NCBI RefSeq assembly: GCF_900119825.1
Contig: NZ_FPKR01000007.1
Location: 1 to 64,000 of the forward strand
Direction of reading: 5' to 3'
From: Chitinimonas taiwanensis DSM 18899
Lineage (GTDB): Bacteria; Pseudomonadota; Gammaproteobacteria; Burkholderiales; Chitinimonadaceae
Length of the DNA stretch: 64,000 bases
In this document: piece after piece, positions 63,666 through 64,000 of the stretch
Numbering within the stretch: position 1 is the first letter of the stretch
Layout: the number at the start of each line of letters is the position of its first letter
Position numbers and translations under genes: made by a program
Notes under the pieces: model-generated
What the model saw: only the letters and a program-made list of their open reading frames with translations
Database searches by the model: none
Told to the model about the DNA's origin: nothing

Positions 63666-64000
63666 ATGGATCGCCGACGTAAACATCATGTCCAGGCTGC
63701 CTGGCGCAGCCTGATCGCCATGCCAGTCTGGCCGGCGCCAATGCTGGCCGCGCTGAGCTTCTTGCTCTGCAATGCGCTGGCCGACAGCCCCATGCTGGCT
63801 GCCTTGCCCGCCGCTCACTGGTTTGCCTGGCTGCAGTATCTGCTGCCAGCGCTATGGCTGGGTCTGGGCGGCTTGCTGCTGCTAGCTCGTCGGCGCGGCC
63901 TGGCGGCTTCGCAGCGTCAGCGCCGCCTGTTCGATGGCATGCGCCGTAGCCAGTTCGATGCGCTGCTGGTGGAGGCGCTGCGTCTGCGCGGCTATCAGCT
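63666..64000 (+). CDS. Second membrane Mrr-like protein, partial
   Basis: The open frame runs off the right edge after 111 codons. It starts MDRRRKHHVQAAWRSLIAMP and has two helices (about 16-40 and 55-75), then MRRSQFDALLVEALRLRGYQ, which lines up with GWEEFELLIAAAFQKLGYTV of the gene at 62679. GGAGGA precedes the ATG. So it is a paralogue in tandem, with a shared promoter design; whether it keeps the catalytic Lys cannot be seen. Confidence 0.7.
   Translation, partial: MDRRRKHHVQAAWRSLIAMPVWPAPMLAALSFLLCNALADSPMLAALPAAHWFAWLQYLLPALWLGLGGLLLLARRRGLAASQRQRRLFDGMRRSQFDALLVEALRLRGYQ

Overview
The window looks like chromosome of a high-GC Gram-negative proteobacterium, most likely a betaproteobacterium. 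Support: the five-step histidine route with HutF and HutG, a lone infA whose IF-1 carries a C-terminal extension, two DUF1289 proteins, a PEP-CTERM protein, TonB-dependent receptors and a Fur-type box. Neisseriales is possible but I cannot prove the order or genus. Genes are dense, often joined by 1- to 8-base overlaps, with hairpin-plus-T terminators. No rRNA, tRNA, CRISPR array, insertion sequence or phage gene was recognised.

Layout. 1-1039 is an AT-richer, hairpin-rich, gene-poor stretch with one orphan Imm1-type immunity gene flanked by inverted 9-mers, resembling a decayed integron-type gene cassette. 1040-7103 holds a GNAT/PDZ pair, an S9 peptidase, a LysR regulator, a DMT exporter and adenosine deaminase. 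7197-13490 is an iron or siderophore uptake block: PepSY protein, Fur box, TonB receptor, DUF3649, PepSY, DUF3325. 13591-15734 has an unusual metallo-beta-lactamase-fold protein divergent from a LysR gene. 15805-21522 is a hutU-hutD-hutI-hutF-hutG operon that runs histidine degradation from urocanate to glutamate; hutH and hutC are not in the window. 21688-22246 is infA behind a long leader. 22316-27865 holds a compact orphan flagellin, a DUF1800/DUF1501 secreted pair and a stand-alone condensation-fold acyltransferase.

27981-35704 carries two DMT exporters, a hydroxyacid dehydrogenase (GhrA type), AmtB, a sulfurtransferase and a membrane EAL protein. 36023-36940 is a PEP-CTERM surface protein. 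37018-40897 is one tightly packed minus-strand run: GNAT, rnhA, GNAT, hypothetical, dnaQ, ispD, ispF. 41006-45863 holds a NUDIX hydrolase, a large TonB receptor of lower GC, a TRIC-family channel and a GNAT enzyme. 45951-51709 is fatty-acid beta-oxidation (multifunctional enzyme, thiolase, acyl-CoA dehydrogenase) around a FUSC-type membrane protein. 51732-61285 has a secreted unknown, a COG2509-like flavoprotein, a TonB receptor coupled to DUF1289, two orphan solute-binding proteins, and a kinase-fold protein overlapping an acyltransferase-3 gene. 61361-64000 has a DUF805 protein and two tandem, paralogous membrane-anchored Mrr-like genes with matching promoters; the second runs off the right edge.

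The two best leads for an undescribed system are the cassette-like immunity locus at the left edge and the tandem membrane Mrr-like pair at the right edge. Both are cut by the window, so their full neighbourhoods are not visible.
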